Origin: Bacteroidales bacterium
GTDB taxonomy: Bacteria > Bacteroidota > Bacteroidia > Bacteroidales > UBA3824
Length of the DNA stretch: 6,641 bases
Assembly (NCBI GenBank): GCA_017530465.1
Contig: JAFXMJ010000066.1
Span: 1-6,641, forward strand
Direction: 5' to 3'
The notes beneath the pieces were generated by a model that saw nothing but the letters and a program-made list of their open reading frames with translations, had not been told where the DNA came from and did no database searches. The translations under genes and the position numbers were made by a program. Positions 6,564-6,641 of this stretch are shown here, piece after piece. Position 1 is the stretch's first letter, and the number at the start of each line of letters is the position of its first letter.

Positions 6564-6621
6564 TTTCTTTTATGTTTTTTATGGTTAATAATCATGTTCT
6601 GTCTTTTGTAATTTGACACTG

Positions 6622-6629
6622 CAAAGTTA
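6622..6629 (-). promoter_or_regulatory. Putative -7 promoter element of metY
   Basis: The minus strand reads TAACTTTG (plus-strand CAAAGTTA), a full TAnnTTTG match 58 bp upstream of the metY ATG. With a 20-bp spacer the -33 element would fall just outside the right edge of the window, so the promoter cannot be completed here. Confidence 0.6.
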
Positions 6630-6641
6630 CGGCAATAGAAA

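Noticed and set aside
6564..6641. Possible SAM-responsive riboswitch ahead of metY
   Set aside because: The -7 element leaves a leader of only about 50 bases, with no conserved aptamer helices visible. A riboswitch would need a longer leader from a promoter outside the window.

Overview
The window carries four protein-coding genes that look like ordinary chromosomal DNA of a Bacteroidota bacterium (Bacteroidetes). The evidence for that is consistent: each gene is preceded by a TAnnTTTG -7 element of the Bacteroidota primary sigma factor, start codons follow A/T-rich leaders with no Shine-Dalgarno sequence, and two genes encode secreted glycoside hydrolases. One of these hydrolases ends in what looks like a type IX secretion (Por) C-terminal sorting domain. 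If that is right, the host is a T9SS-bearing Bacteroidota lineage rather than a typical gut Bacteroides. Species cannot be named from the sequence alone.

Left part (1-3630): two divergent genes for extracellular sugar cleavage share a 127-bp promoter region. On the minus strand is the 5' portion of a glycoside hydrolase family 2 (GH2) beta-galactosidase-like enzyme, cut by the window edge before its catalytic residues. On the plus strand is a complete 829-residue GH78 alpha-L-rhamnosidase with a signal peptide, an Ig-like domain, an (alpha/alpha)6 catalytic domain and a probable sorting domain. Together they suggest removal of rhamnose and galactose-type residues from a plant or microbial polysaccharide such as a rhamnogalacturonan or arabinogalactan; the substrate is inferred. 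No SusC/SusD pair or regulator is in the window.

Middle (3766-5097): a 443-residue PLP-dependent alpha-oxoamine synthase family enzyme with its own promoter and strong codon bias. It belongs to the fold that includes serine palmitoyltransferase, cysteate acyltransferase (sulfonolipid/capnine synthesis), BioF and Kbl. Its motifs (GARMMSG, TFAKA) differ from classical serine palmitoyltransferase, so the exact amino-acid and acyl substrates are open. This is the most interesting functional question in the window.

Right part (5277-6563): metY, O-acetylhomoserine sulfhydrylase, on the minus strand with its own promoter at the window edge. It converges on the alpha-oxoamine synthase gene. The 179-bp gap between the two holds two back-to-back hairpins, each of which pairs fully only when transcribed from its own gene's strand. 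I see no mobile element, CRISPR array, RNA gene or clear novel multi-gene system. There is no gene-free stretch longer than 300 bases.
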